Assembly (NCBI GenBank): GCA_009779655.1
Contig: WRDV01000022.1
Location: forward strand, 1 to 12,540
Direction of reading: 5' to 3'
DNA: 12,540 nt
DNA from: Dehalococcoidia bacterium
GTDB lineage: Bacteria > Chloroflexota > Dehalococcoidia > Dehalococcoidales > UBA1222
Shown here: piece after piece, positions 5,182-12,374 of the stretch
How positions within the stretch are numbered: position 1 is the stretch's first letter
How the letters are laid out: each line of letters opens with the position of its first letter
Position numbers and translations under genes: made by a program
Notes under the pieces: model-generated
What the model was told of the DNA's origin: nothing
Seen by the model: only the letters and a program-made list of their open reading frames with translations
The model's database searches: none

Positions 5182-7665
5182 ATGGCCAGCCGATTTGATA
5201 AATTCTCAGAAAGGGCACGGCGCGCCCTAAGCTTGGCACAGGAAGAAGCCCAGCGCCTTAATCATAACTACATAGGAACTGAACACCTTTTATTAGGTTT
5301 AGTTAAAGAAGAGGAAAGTATTGCCGCCCGAATACTGGTTAGCTTGGGTGTCAGCCTGCCAAAAATGCGTTCCGCTGTAGAATATGTCATTGGGCCGGGA
5401 GAGAAGATTACCTCTGTCGGCACAGGGCTCACTACCCGCGCTAAACGCGTGATTGAGCTGGCGATTGACGAAGCCCGCCAAATGGGCCATAACTATATCG
5501 GCACAGAGCATTTACTGCTGGGTTTGTTGCGCGAAGCTGATGGGGTTGCCGCAGGCGTACTTGATTCTTTCGGTATCACGCCGGAGAAGACGCGCGCCGA
5601 GATTACGCGTTTCTCAAGCTTGAACACCAACAGGCCGCGCGCTATGAAAACTCCCAGCAAAACCCCGACTCTGGATCAAGTAACTCGCGATCTCACTGCC
5701 GAGGCGCGCGCCGGCAAGCTGGACCCCGTCATCGGACGCAGCAAGGAAATTGAGCGCGTCATACAAATTCTGTCGCGCCGCACAAAAAATAATCCCGCTC
5801 TTATCGGTGAGCCGGGTGTAGGTAAGACCGCCATCGTTGAAGGTCTAGCACACCGCATAGTTTCAGGCGACGTATTCGAAACACTTGAAAACAAACGGAT
5901 AGTCTCCCTGGACATGGCGTCTGTCGTGGCCGGCACCAAATACCGCGGTGAATTTGAAGAGCGCCTTAAAAGAGTATTGGAGGAACTGCGTGCGGCAGGC
6001 AATTGTGTCCTCTTCATTGATGAGTTCCACACATTAGTGGGCGCCGGTGCGGCCGAAGGAGCCGTAGATGCTGCCAATATTCTTAAGCCGGCATTAGCTC
6101 GCGGAGAATTGCAATGCATAGGCGCGACCACACTGGATGACTACCGTAAATATATTGAGCGCGATTCTGCTTTGGAACGCCGTTTCCAACCGGTGCTGGT
6201 TGAGGAACCCTCTCTAGAAGAGGCCTTGCAGATTCTATACGGCATAAGGACGCGTTACGAAGAACATCACAAGCTTGAGATTGCCGGCGATGCTCTTAAG
6301 GCAGCTGTCGACTTTGCCGCGCGCTATGTTCCTGACCGTTATTTACCGGATAAAGCTATTGATCTGATTGACGAAGCATCATCCCGCGTACGTATCCGCG
6401 CGCGATCTAAACCAGCAATATTGCGCGAGCGCAAAGAAGAAGAACTCCGATTGCGCAAGGAGAAAGACGCCGCCCTAGCCGGCCAGCAGTATGATTTGGC
6501 AGCGGAGAAACGCCAGCAGGAATTACAAGTAGAGGAAGAAATTAAAACTCTTGAAATCGAATGGCAATCACATCAATCTCAAGAAAAACCCGGGGTTACG
6601 AAAGAAGATATCGCTGAAGTTGTAGCTATGTGGACCGGCATCCCGACCGTACAAATTGCCGACGAGGAAACAAGCCGCCTACTACAAATGGAAGAAGTCT
6701 TACATAAGCGCATCATCGGTCAAGATGAAGCCATTGATACCACGTCGCGCGCTGTCCGTCGCGCTCGCGCCGGGCTAAAAGATCCTCGCCGTCCAATCGG
6801 TACTTTTATGTTCCTCGGCCCAACCGGAGTTGGAAAAACTGAGCTGGCGCGCGCGCTGTCCGAATTTATGTTTGGTAATGATAAATCTTTCATCCGTATT
6901 GACATGTCCGAGTTCATGGAGAAATTCGCCGTCTCAAGACTAGTTGGGGCGCCTCCGGGTTATGTCGGCTATGAAGAGGGCGGACAGCTTACCGAAGCCG
7001 TGCGACGCAAGAGCTACTGTTTAATTCTGCTTGATGAAATCGAAAAAGCTCATCCGGATGTGTTTAACATTCTGCTGCAAATTTTCGATGACGGGCACCT
7101 AACCGATGCTAAGGGTCGTAGAGTAGATTTCCGTAACAGTATCATCATTATGACATCAAATATCGGTGCCGAGCTCATACGCAGCGGCAATACTTTAGGA
7201 TTTGTATCGCGCGCTGATGAGAACAAAATGCAGCAAAAATCTTACGAGCGCATGAAAGAAAACCTGACGGGTGAACTTAAGAAGGCTTTCCGCCCTGAGT
7301 TCATCAACCGCATTGACGACGTTGTGGTATTCCGTCCGCTGGATAAGGAACAAATCCGCAGGATTGTGGATCTTATGCTAGTATCAGTCACAACACAACT
7401 ATCTGAAAAGGGTATTACGCTTGAGGTCACTGAAACAGCAAAGGATCTCTTGGGGAACAAAGGATATGACGAGGTCTTCGGCGCTCGTCCGTTGCGCCGC
7501 ACCATTCAAAATCTAATCGAGGATCGCCTATCCGAAGACCTGCTGCGAGCAGGCTTCGGCGACGGAGATACTGTAGTAGTAGACTTGGCTGAAAGCGGCG
7601 AGGAGTTATCCATTTCTGTCCGGGAGAAAGCTGCTCCTGTTTTGTTAGGCAGCAAAACCGCATAG
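5182..7665 (+). CDS. clpC: ATP-dependent Clp protease ATPase subunit ClpC
   Basis: ClpC is a hexameric class I AAA+ unfoldase that feeds proteins to ClpP in the cytoplasm. The 827-residue protein is full length. It has a double Clp-N repeat (about 1-145, each with an NYIGTEHLLLGL motif), AAA+ domain D1 with Walker A GEPGVGKT (209-216) and Walker B VLFIDE (276-281), a coiled UVR-type middle segment (about 416-455) that separates ClpC from ClpB and ClpA, and domain D2 with Walker A GPTGVGKT (546-553) and Walker B LILLDE (614-619). An LGF tripeptide at 672-674 is the likely ClpP-docking loop. After Walker B, D1 reads FIDEFH where FIDELH is usual. The ATG at 5182 has GAGG five bases before it; a TTG at 5146 would add 12 residues but lies at the predicted transcription start without a ribosome binding site. 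It is the first gene of a clpC-radA-ispD-ispF run. Confidence 0.97.
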   Translation: MASRFDKFSERARRALSLAQEEAQRLNHNYIGTEHLLLGLVKEEESIAARILVSLGVSLPKMRSAVEYVIGPGEKITSVGTGLTTRAKRVIELAIDEARQMGHNYIGTEHLLLGLLREADGVAAGVLDSFGITPEKTRAEITRFSSLNTNRPRAMKTPSKTPTLDQVTRDLTAEARAGKLDPVIGRSKEIERVIQILSRRTKNNPALIGEPGVGKTAIVEGLAHRIVSGDVFETLENKRIVSLDMASVVAGTKYRGEFEERLKRVLEELRAAGNCVLFIDEFHTLVGAGAAEGAVDAANILKPALARGELQCIGATTLDDYRKYIERDSALERRFQPVLVEEPSLEEALQILYGIRTRYEEHHKLEIAGDALKAAVDFAARYVPDRYLPDKAIDLIDEASSRVRIRARSKPAILRERKEEELRLRKEKDAALAGQQYDLAAEKRQQELQVEEEIKTLEIEWQSHQSQEKPGVTKEDIAEVVAMWTGIPTVQIADEETSRLLQMEEVLHKRIIGQDEAIDTTSRAVRRARAGLKDPRRPIGTFMFLGPTGVGKTELARALSEFMFGNDKSFIRIDMSEFMEKFAVSRLVGAPPGYVGYEEGGQLTEAVRRKSYCLILLDEIEKAHPDVFNILLQIFDDGHLTDAKGRRVDFRNSIIIMTSNIGAELIRSGNTLGFVSRADENKMQQKSYERMKENLTGELKKAFRPEFINRIDDVVVFRPLDKEQIRRIVDLMLVSVTTQLSEKGITLEVTETAKDLLGNKGYDEVFGARPLRRTIQNLIEDRLSEDLLRAGFGDGDTVVVDLAESGEELSISVREKAAPVLLGSKTA

Positions 7666-7803
7666 TTTATGCCTTGTGCACATTAGGAAAAGTCGCGGGG
7701 CGCGCCTACGGCGACAGCTTAAAGCGTCATATAGAAGAATTTACTCCGACGCAAGATAGCCCGCCCGCGACGCCCGCTAATATAGCGCACTGTTAGGTGA
7801 CGA
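7666..7803 (+). other. clpC-radA intergenic region with a distant GC-rich inverted repeat
   Basis: These 138 bases hold no gene. GTCGCGGG (7692-7699) and CCCGCGAC (7764-7771) are exact reverse complements 64 bases apart, and the sequence around each is GC-rich with CGCG and CCCGC runs. It could fold as a long-range stem in a clpC-radA transcript. There is no U tract and no clear promoter, so radA may depend on read-through from clpC. TTAGGTGA near 7795 serves as the radA ribosome binding site. Confidence 0.4.
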
Positions 7804-9204
7804 ATGGCTAAATCAAAGACTATTTTCATATGCAAAGAATGCGGCAGAGAGAGTCTGCGCTGGATAGGCCAATGTCCCGCTTGCCAAACTTGGAACAGCA
7901 TGGCTGAACAAGCCATCAAACCGATGACTACCAATCGGATACCGGCTACTGCGCCATTAAGCATACCTTTAGAGTTGGCTTGTATCGAAACTGCAGAGGA
8001 AGCGTGCTGGCCTGTAGGCATCGACGAACTGTCGCGCGTACTAGGCGGAGGGCTGGTTCCCGGTTCTCTTGTACTTATAGGAGGCGAACCCGGTATCGGC
8101 AAATCAACGCTGCTACTGCAAACGGCCTCACAGCTCGCGCAAATGCGCGGAAAAGTTGTCTATGCCAGCGGCGAGGAAACGCTGCACCAGATACGCCTGC
8201 GCGCTAAGCGACTGGGCATACCGGGAGAAAACCTCTTCCTTCTAGCTGAGAATAATCTGGACGCCATCACGGAACAACTTGACCGGCTTAAGCCGTGTCT
8301 TGTTATCATAGATTCTATACAGTCAGTATTCCTGCCGGAACTAGAAACCTCATCCGGCAGCATTACCCAAGTGCGCGAATGCACCATGCGCCTTATGCGC
8401 TGGGCTAAACAGACACAAACACCGGTTTTCATCACCGGACATGTCACAAAAGACGGCGCCCTAGCAGGACCGCGCATATTAGAGCATATCGTAGATTCAG
8501 TTTTATATTTTGAAGGAGAGCGTTTCAGCTCCTACCGCCTGCTACGCTCTGTGAAAAACCGCTTCGGCTCTACCAATGAGGTGGGCATCTTCGAAATGAA
8601 GGAAAGGGGACTGGTTGAGGTAGACAATCCATCACAGGTATTCATAGCGCAGCGGCAAGGGGATGCCATAGGCTCTGTAATCACCGCCACGCTGGAAGGA
8701 AGTCGCCCTCTGATGGTTGAGGTTCAAGCTCTTACCAGCCTTACCAGCTTTGGCCTGCCGCGGAGAACCGCTAACGGAGTAGATTTCGGAAGATTATTAC
8801 TTATCACAGCTGTACTGACCCGGCGCTTAGGACTCAGGTTAGGCAATCAAGATATCATCGTAAATGTTACAGGCGGTATGCAAATTAATGAGCCCGCCGC
8901 TGATATGGCCATTGCTCTCGCCATCGCCTCAAGCTTCAAGGACAGGCCCCTAAACCATGAAACAGCTGTAATCGGCGAAATAGGTCTGTCAGGAGAAATT
9001 CGCACTATCCCGCAGCTAGAGCGACGGCTGAATGAAGCCGCCAGATTGGGCTTTAAGAAATGTCTAGTACCTCGCTCAGGTATAAAAAATATACGCGCAA
9101 GCAGCATTGAGCCTATACCCGTAAGTACGCTGCGCGAGGCAGTGTTATTGGGACTCGCTAACAAGGAAACCGCCGACAAAGACCATGAGCAACAGGATGA
9201 CTGA
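7804..9204 (+). CDS. radA: DNA repair and recombination ATPase RadA (Sms)
   Basis: RadA is a RecA-related ATPase and helicase that helps RecA process branched recombination intermediates in the cytoplasm. The 466-residue protein has the complete family plan. A four-cysteine zinc finger (Cys10, 13, 24, 27) comes first, then a RecA-like core with Walker A GGEPGIGKST (93-102) and the RadA-specific KNRFG motif at 251-255. Last is a C-terminal domain of Lon-protease fold, seen in GGMQINEPAADMA (about 357-369) and GEIGLSGEIR. The ATG at 7804 has an AGGTGA ribosome binding site. Its TGA stop overlaps the ispD ATG by one base (TGATG), so the two are probably translationally coupled. No missing residues or frameshifts are seen. 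Confidence 0.97.
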   Translation: MAKSKTIFICKECGRESLRWIGQCPACQTWNSMAEQAIKPMTTNRIPATAPLSIPLELACIETAEEACWPVGIDELSRVLGGGLVPGSLVLIGGEPGIGKSTLLLQTASQLAQMRGKVVYASGEETLHQIRLRAKRLGIPGENLFLLAENNLDAITEQLDRLKPCLVIIDSIQSVFLPELETSSGSITQVRECTMRLMRWAKQTQTPVFITGHVTKDGALAGPRILEHIVDSVLYFEGERFSSYRLLRSVKNRFGSTNEVGIFEMKERGLVEVDNPSQVFIAQRQGDAIGSVITATLEGSRPLMVEVQALTSLTSFGLPRRTANGVDFGRLLLITAVLTRRLGLRLGNQDIIVNVTGGMQINEPAADMAIALAIASSFKDRPLNHETAVIGEIGLSGEIRTIPQLERRLNEAARLGFKKCLVPRSGIKNIRASSIEPIPVSTLREAVLLGLANKETADKDHEQQDD

Positions 9205-9890
9205 TGTATAAGACGCAGAAGGTCGGTGCGATTATTGTAGCCGCCGGATGCGGTATGCGAATGGACGGCATCGATAAGATATTCGCCCCGCTCGGCGACA
9301 TGTCAGTGCTGGAGCACTCAGTGACGACATTCGATACATCTCCATATGTTGATTTTATAACCGTGGTGCTGAGGCACGATAATACGGCGCGCGGAGAATA
9401 TCTGTTACGACAAAAAAGCCTACGCAAAGAGTTAATTATCTGCCAAGGAGGAGCACGCCGGCAGGATTCTGCTTTAGCCGGGCTGAATGCGCTGCCGCCA
9501 TGCCGGTGGGTAATAGTACACGACGGAGCACGGCCTTTGCTCAACCAAAATCTGATAGCAGACGGACTGGAAGCATCGCAGGAAACCGGTGCAGCAGCCG
9601 CGGCCGTGCCGCTGACAGACACTGTCAAGCGGACAGACGACAATGGTTACGTTAATGAAACATTGCCTCGGAAGCTTTTATGGGCCGTTCAAACGCCGCA
9701 GGTATTCCGCTTTGATATAATTAAAGCAGGATATACACAAACTGTTAGCGATGTAACCGATGATGCCGCTATGGTTGAAGCGTTAGGTATTAAAGTCAAG
9801 CTATATACGGGCTCATACGATAATGTTAAGCTGACTACGCCGACTGATATGGCGTTGGCGCAATCCATCTTGCAGCAGAGGAGGCCTTGA
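9204..9890 (+). CDS. ispD: 2-C-methyl-D-erythritol 4-phosphate cytidylyltransferase IspD
   Basis: IspD joins MEP and CTP to form CDP-methylerythritol, the third step of the MEP (non-mevalonate) route to isoprenoids. The 228-residue protein is of normal length. It begins with the nucleotide-binding loop AAGCGMRM (13-20, Arg19) and Lys25, matching the catalytic Arg/Lys of the family. GGARRQDSA (82-90), the metal-site segment VIVHDGARP (103-111), PLTDTVK (136-142), QTPQVF (163-168), VTDDA and NVKLTTPTD (207-215, Lys209) follow in order. The ATG overlaps the radA TGA by one base, and its TGA overlaps the ispF ATG in the same way, giving a tightly coupled radA-ispD-ispF string. IspD and IspF are separate proteins here, not fused as in some bacteria. 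Confidence 0.96.
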   Translation: MYKTQKVGAIIVAAGCGMRMDGIDKIFAPLGDMSVLEHSVTTFDTSPYVDFITVVLRHDNTARGEYLLRQKSLRKELIICQGGARRQDSALAGLNALPPCRWVIVHDGARPLLNQNLIADGLEASQETGAAAAAVPLTDTVKRTDDNGYVNETLPRKLLWAVQTPQVFRFDIIKAGYTQTVSDVTDDAAMVEALGIKVKLYTGSYDNVKLTTPTDMALAQSILQQRRP

Positions 9891-10363
9891 TGCGTATCGG
9901 GCTTGGTTATGACGTGCATCGTTTAGCGAAAGACATCCCTCTTATATTGGGGGGCGTCGGCATTCCTCATCATCAGGGTCTCGTCGGCTGGAGCGATGCC
10001 GATGTGCTGACGCATGCGATAATGGACGCCCTGTTGGGAGCGGCGGCACTTGGCGATATCGGCACGCACTTTCCTCCGGGTGACCCGCAATACAAAGACA
10101 TTTCCAGCTTAACGCTTTTGAGAAACGTAGGTCAAATACTGACGGAATCCGGTTATAAAATAGGCAATATAGATGTGACAATAGCAGCTGAACAACCAAA
10201 GCTTGCGCCCTATATTAGTGATATGCGCACAGCGTTAGCCCATGCGTTAGACTGTATGCCCTGTGATATCGGAATACAGGCCACCACATCAGAGAAAATG
10301 GGCTTCGCGGGACGCGAAGAAGGGATTGCGGCATGGGCAATCGCAGCTATTGAAAAAGTTTAA
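9890..10363 (+). CDS. ispF: 2-C-methyl-D-erythritol 2,4-cyclodiphosphate synthase IspF
   Basis: IspF forms the cyclic diphosphate MEcPP in the MEP isoprenoid pathway, two steps after IspD. It normally acts as a homotrimer with zinc. The 157-residue protein shows the metal ligands Asp8, His10 (GYDVHRL) and His42, the DALLGA helix, GDIGTHFPP, and ATTSEKMGF with the second-metal Glu135. At the position of Escherichia coli His34, in the usual HSDAD segment, this protein has Trp34 (GWSDADVL). I chose the ATG at 9890 because GGAGG stands five bases before it; a TTG at 9887 would add one residue only. The ATG shares its A with the ispD stop codon. cysS follows 50 bp downstream with its own promoter. 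Confidence 0.96.
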   Translation: MRIGLGYDVHRLAKDIPLILGGVGIPHHQGLVGWSDADVLTHAIMDALLGAAALGDIGTHFPPGDPQYKDISSLTLLRNVGQILTESGYKIGNIDVTIAAEQPKLAPYISDMRTALAHALDCMPCDIGIQATTSEKMGFAGREEGIAAWAIAAIEKV

Positions 10364-10395
10364 TTGGGTACGCATCGCCTTTCCCGACTATACCC

Positions 10396-10404
10396 TGATA
10401 TAAT
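10396..10404 (+). promoter_or_regulatory. Extended -10 promoter giving a near-leaderless cysS mRNA
   Basis: TGA-TATAAT (10396-10404) is an extended -10 element with a consensus hexamer. No good -35 box is seen. The -10 box ends only nine bases before the cysS ATG at 10414, so transcription would start within about three bases of the start codon. The short gap (AACTCTTAA) has no Shine-Dalgarno sequence, which fits a leaderless message. A transcript running through from ispF would also lack a ribosome binding site here. Confidence 0.55.
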
Positions 10405-10413
10405 AACTCTTAA

Positions 10414-11778
10414 ATGAAAATAACAAATACTCTATCAGGTCAAAAAGAAGAACTCATTCCGCAGGGCGACGAAATTAAGATGTATGTCTGCGGTATTACG
10501 CCGCAGGCAGAAGCCCATATCGGGCATGCCATGAGCTATATCAATTTTGACGCTATCCGGCGCTACCTGAAATTCCGCGGCTACAAAGTAAAATGCGTAC
10601 AAAACTTCACCGACATTGATGACAAAATCATCGCTAAGGCCGCAGCGTTAGGCGTAAGCATCTCCGAGCTAGCCGAGAAAAACATGGCTGCTTTTATGCG
10701 GGATATGGACGCCCTAAATATAAGCCCTATGGACTTATACCCTCGCGCCACTCAGGAAATCCCTCAAATTATTGAAATTGTGCAGAAATTAGTAGATACG
10801 GGTTACGCTTATCCATCTAACGGCAGCGTCTATTTCCGCGTCGCAAATCTTGATGACTACGGAAAATTAGCTCACCGCACCTTAGACCAAATGCTTGTCG
10901 GAGCGCGCATTGAGCCGGGCGATGAAAAAGAAAACCCTATGGATTTCGTCGTGTGGAAAGCCGCAAAACCAAGCGAGCCGTCGTGGGACAGCCCATGGGG
11001 CAAAGGACGGCCCGGATGGCATATAGAATGCAGCGCCATGTCAATCAAATACCTAGGCGAAACGCTGGACATCCACGGAGGAGGAGCGGACCTTATATTC
11101 CCTCATCATGAAAATGAAATCGCTCAATCGGAAAGCTTCACCGGCAAAAAGCCTTTTGTAAAATACTGGATGCATAACGGGCTTCTGCGCTTAGGCGAAG
11201 AGAAGATGAGCAAAAGCCTTGGCAATATTATCAGTATTAAACAAGTGTTGGATAATCATTCCGGCGATGCTTTGCGCATCTTCGTATTAGGCTCACATTA
11301 TCGCAGCCCGTTGACATACACCACAGAAGCGCTTGAGGCGGCATCCAGCGGCGCAAAACGCCTGCGCCAAGCGCTTGAAAACAATAACGCCGATGGTAAG
11401 ACAGCAGCGCTTGATACAGAAACATATCGAAATCGTTTCATTGAGGCCATGGACGACGACTTTAATACGCCCCAAGCACTGGCCGTACTATTTGATCTAA
11501 CGCGCGAGCTAAACCGCCTGCGCAGTGACGGGTACAACGTTTCCCAAGGGCAGGACCTGTTAAAAGAATTGTCCTCGGTGCTGGGATTAACTTTGAAACC
11601 GCCGCAAAAATCGCTTGGCGGCGCCGAGCCATTCGTCCGGCTGTTAGTAGATACCCGCAACAGTTTGCGACAAGCAAAACAGTATCAGCTTGCCGACGAT
11701 ATTCGTAAACAGCTGGAGTCACTGGGTGTTGTTATTGAGGATACGCCGACAGGCGCGGTATGGAAAGCCGGTAGTTAG
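10414..11778 (+). CDS. cysS: Cysteinyl-tRNA synthetase CysRS
   Basis: CysRS charges tRNA-Cys with cysteine in the cytoplasm. The 454-residue protein is of usual class I CysRS length. It has HIGH at 35-38 and KMSKS at 264-268. The zinc-site ligands Cys26, Cys206, His231 and Glu235 sit in MYVCG, WHIECS and PHHENE. A helical DALR-type tRNA-binding region lies at about 330-454. The segment before HIGH reads GITPQAEA rather than the common GPTVYDY, and the residue after HIGHA is Met instead of Arg; this recalls the related ligase MshC, but the full C-terminal region argues for CysRS. There is no ribosome binding site before the ATG, and the promoter placement suggests a leaderless mRNA. Its stop codon directly abuts the stop of the convergent small membrane gene. 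Confidence 0.96.
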   Translation: MKITNTLSGQKEELIPQGDEIKMYVCGITPQAEAHIGHAMSYINFDAIRRYLKFRGYKVKCVQNFTDIDDKIIAKAAALGVSISELAEKNMAAFMRDMDALNISPMDLYPRATQEIPQIIEIVQKLVDTGYAYPSNGSVYFRVANLDDYGKLAHRTLDQMLVGARIEPGDEKENPMDFVVWKAAKPSEPSWDSPWGKGRPGWHIECSAMSIKYLGETLDIHGGGADLIFPHHENEIAQSESFTGKKPFVKYWMHNGLLRLGEEKMSKSLGNIISIKQVLDNHSGDALRIFVLGSHYRSPLTYTTEALEAASSGAKRLRQALENNNADGKTAALDTETYRNRFIEAMDDDFNTPQALAVLFDLTRELNRLRSDGYNVSQGQDLLKELSSVLGLTLKPPQKSLGGAEPFVRLLVDTRNSLRQAKQYQLADDIRKQLESLGVVIEDTPTGAVWKAGS

Positions 11779-11991
11779 CTATCTAGTCGGTTTGACAAAA
11801 ATCGCCAGCGCTACACTCGCCGCAATCAAGCCAACGCCTACCCATACCACATCCCACGCAATGTCACTGACATACTCAGGCGGGCGGCCGGCATACGCTA
11901 AATTAATCTGATTTAACAGACCCCACAAGAGTGCCAGCACTCCGGCGCCTCCCAGCATAACAATGCAGAGTTCTTTCATTGCTTTGGTCAT
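11779..11991 (-). CDS. Small hypothetical membrane protein with two helices
   Basis: I do not recognise this 70-residue protein. It has a basic N-terminus, two hydrophobic segments at about residues 8-29 and 46-66, a short polar loop between them (about 33-43, containing RPPEYVSD), and a basic tail ending VKPTR. Both ends are therefore probably cytoplasmic. Support for a real gene comes from a GGAGA ribosome binding site ten bases before the ATG and a promoter with a 17-bp spacer about 30 bases further upstream. It converges on cysS with no base between the two stop codons and no terminator visible. No function can be assigned. Confidence 0.7.
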   Translation of the reverse strand: MTKAMKELCIVMLGGAGVLALLWGLLNQINLAYAGRPPEYVSDIAWDVVWVGVGLIAASVALAIFVKPTR

Positions 11992-12026
11992 TGAGGGTTG
12001 TCTCCATTCGCAGACTTACGCTTAAA

Positions 12027-12055
12027 AGTATAAGCTATCCGAAGACCATCTTCAA
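12027..12055 (-). promoter_or_regulatory. Promoter for the small membrane protein gene
   Basis: On the minus strand TTGAAG (12055-12050) and TATACT (12032-12027) are separated by exactly 17 bases. The predicted start near 12020 gives a leader of about 30 bases to the ATG at 11991. It is divergent from the tRNA promoter about 30 bp away. Confidence 0.6.
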
Positions 12056-12085
12056 CTACGCCGAGCTATCACGGATAATTATGTC

Positions 12086-12114
12086 TTGCAAGGCAAACCG
12101 TTTTATGCTAGATT
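12086..12114 (+). promoter_or_regulatory. Promoter for the tRNA-Ala gene
   Basis: TTGCAA (12086-12091) and TAGATT (12109-12114) are separated by exactly 17 bases, and a TGC before the -10 box makes it an extended -10 as well. The predicted start near 12121 is about eight bases before the mature tRNA 5' end at 12129. Confidence 0.65.
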
Positions 12115-12128
12115 ATGAACTGTTTTCT

Positions 12129-12204
12129 GGGGCCGTAGTTCACTTGGGAGAACGTTTGACTGGCAGTCAAAAGGTAGGGGGTTCGAATCCCCCCGGCTCC
12201 ACCA
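12129..12204 (+). tRNA. tRNA-Ala(GGC), with encoded CCA
   Basis: The 76 bases fold as a complete cloverleaf. The acceptor arms GGGGCCG and CGGCTCC pair with a G3-U70 wobble, the classic alanine identity element. The D stem is GTTC/GAAC, the anticodon stem TTTGA/TCAAA with loop CTGGCAG (anticodon GGC at 12162-12164, reading GCC), and the T stem GGGGG/CCCCC with loop TTCGAAT. A discriminator A and an encoded CCA end follow. Its own promoter lies directly upstream. No clear terminator was found after it. Confidence 0.97.
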
Positions 12205-12374
12205 AATGAACCTTGGACGAACACATACTACTTCCGCGGCGGTTTTGCCATTACTGTTTGGTTCCAAGGTTGCGACATATAACACCCAAAAACACTACGG
12301 GTCGCATTCATGCCAGTCATCATCACATCCCAAGGGAATATGTTGCCTACTCCCGAATGGCATTGTGGTGCGCG
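12205..12374. other. Gene-free stretch between tRNA-Ala and the partial right-end gene
   Basis: No supportable gene, tRNA or clear terminator is seen in these 170 bases. AACCTTGGA (12209-12217) and TCCAAGGTT (12263-12271) form a 9-bp inverted repeat 45 bases apart, too distant to be a convincing terminator. Open frames on the plus strand lack a ribosome binding site and overlap the minus-strand gene. No copy of the tRNA 3' end that would mark an attachment site is visible in the window. Confidence 0.4.

Noticed and set aside
5676..6131. Long minus-strand open frame inside clpC
   Set aside because: It mirrors the clpC codon pattern, has biased composition and no start signals; clpC is unambiguous there.
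10366..10395. GGGTA/TACCC pair between ispF and cysS as a terminator
   Set aside because: Only five base pairs with a 20-base loop and no U tract; too weak to call.
12209..12271. 9-bp inverted repeat after tRNA-Ala as a terminator
   Set aside because: The arms are 45 bases apart and no U tract follows the second arm.
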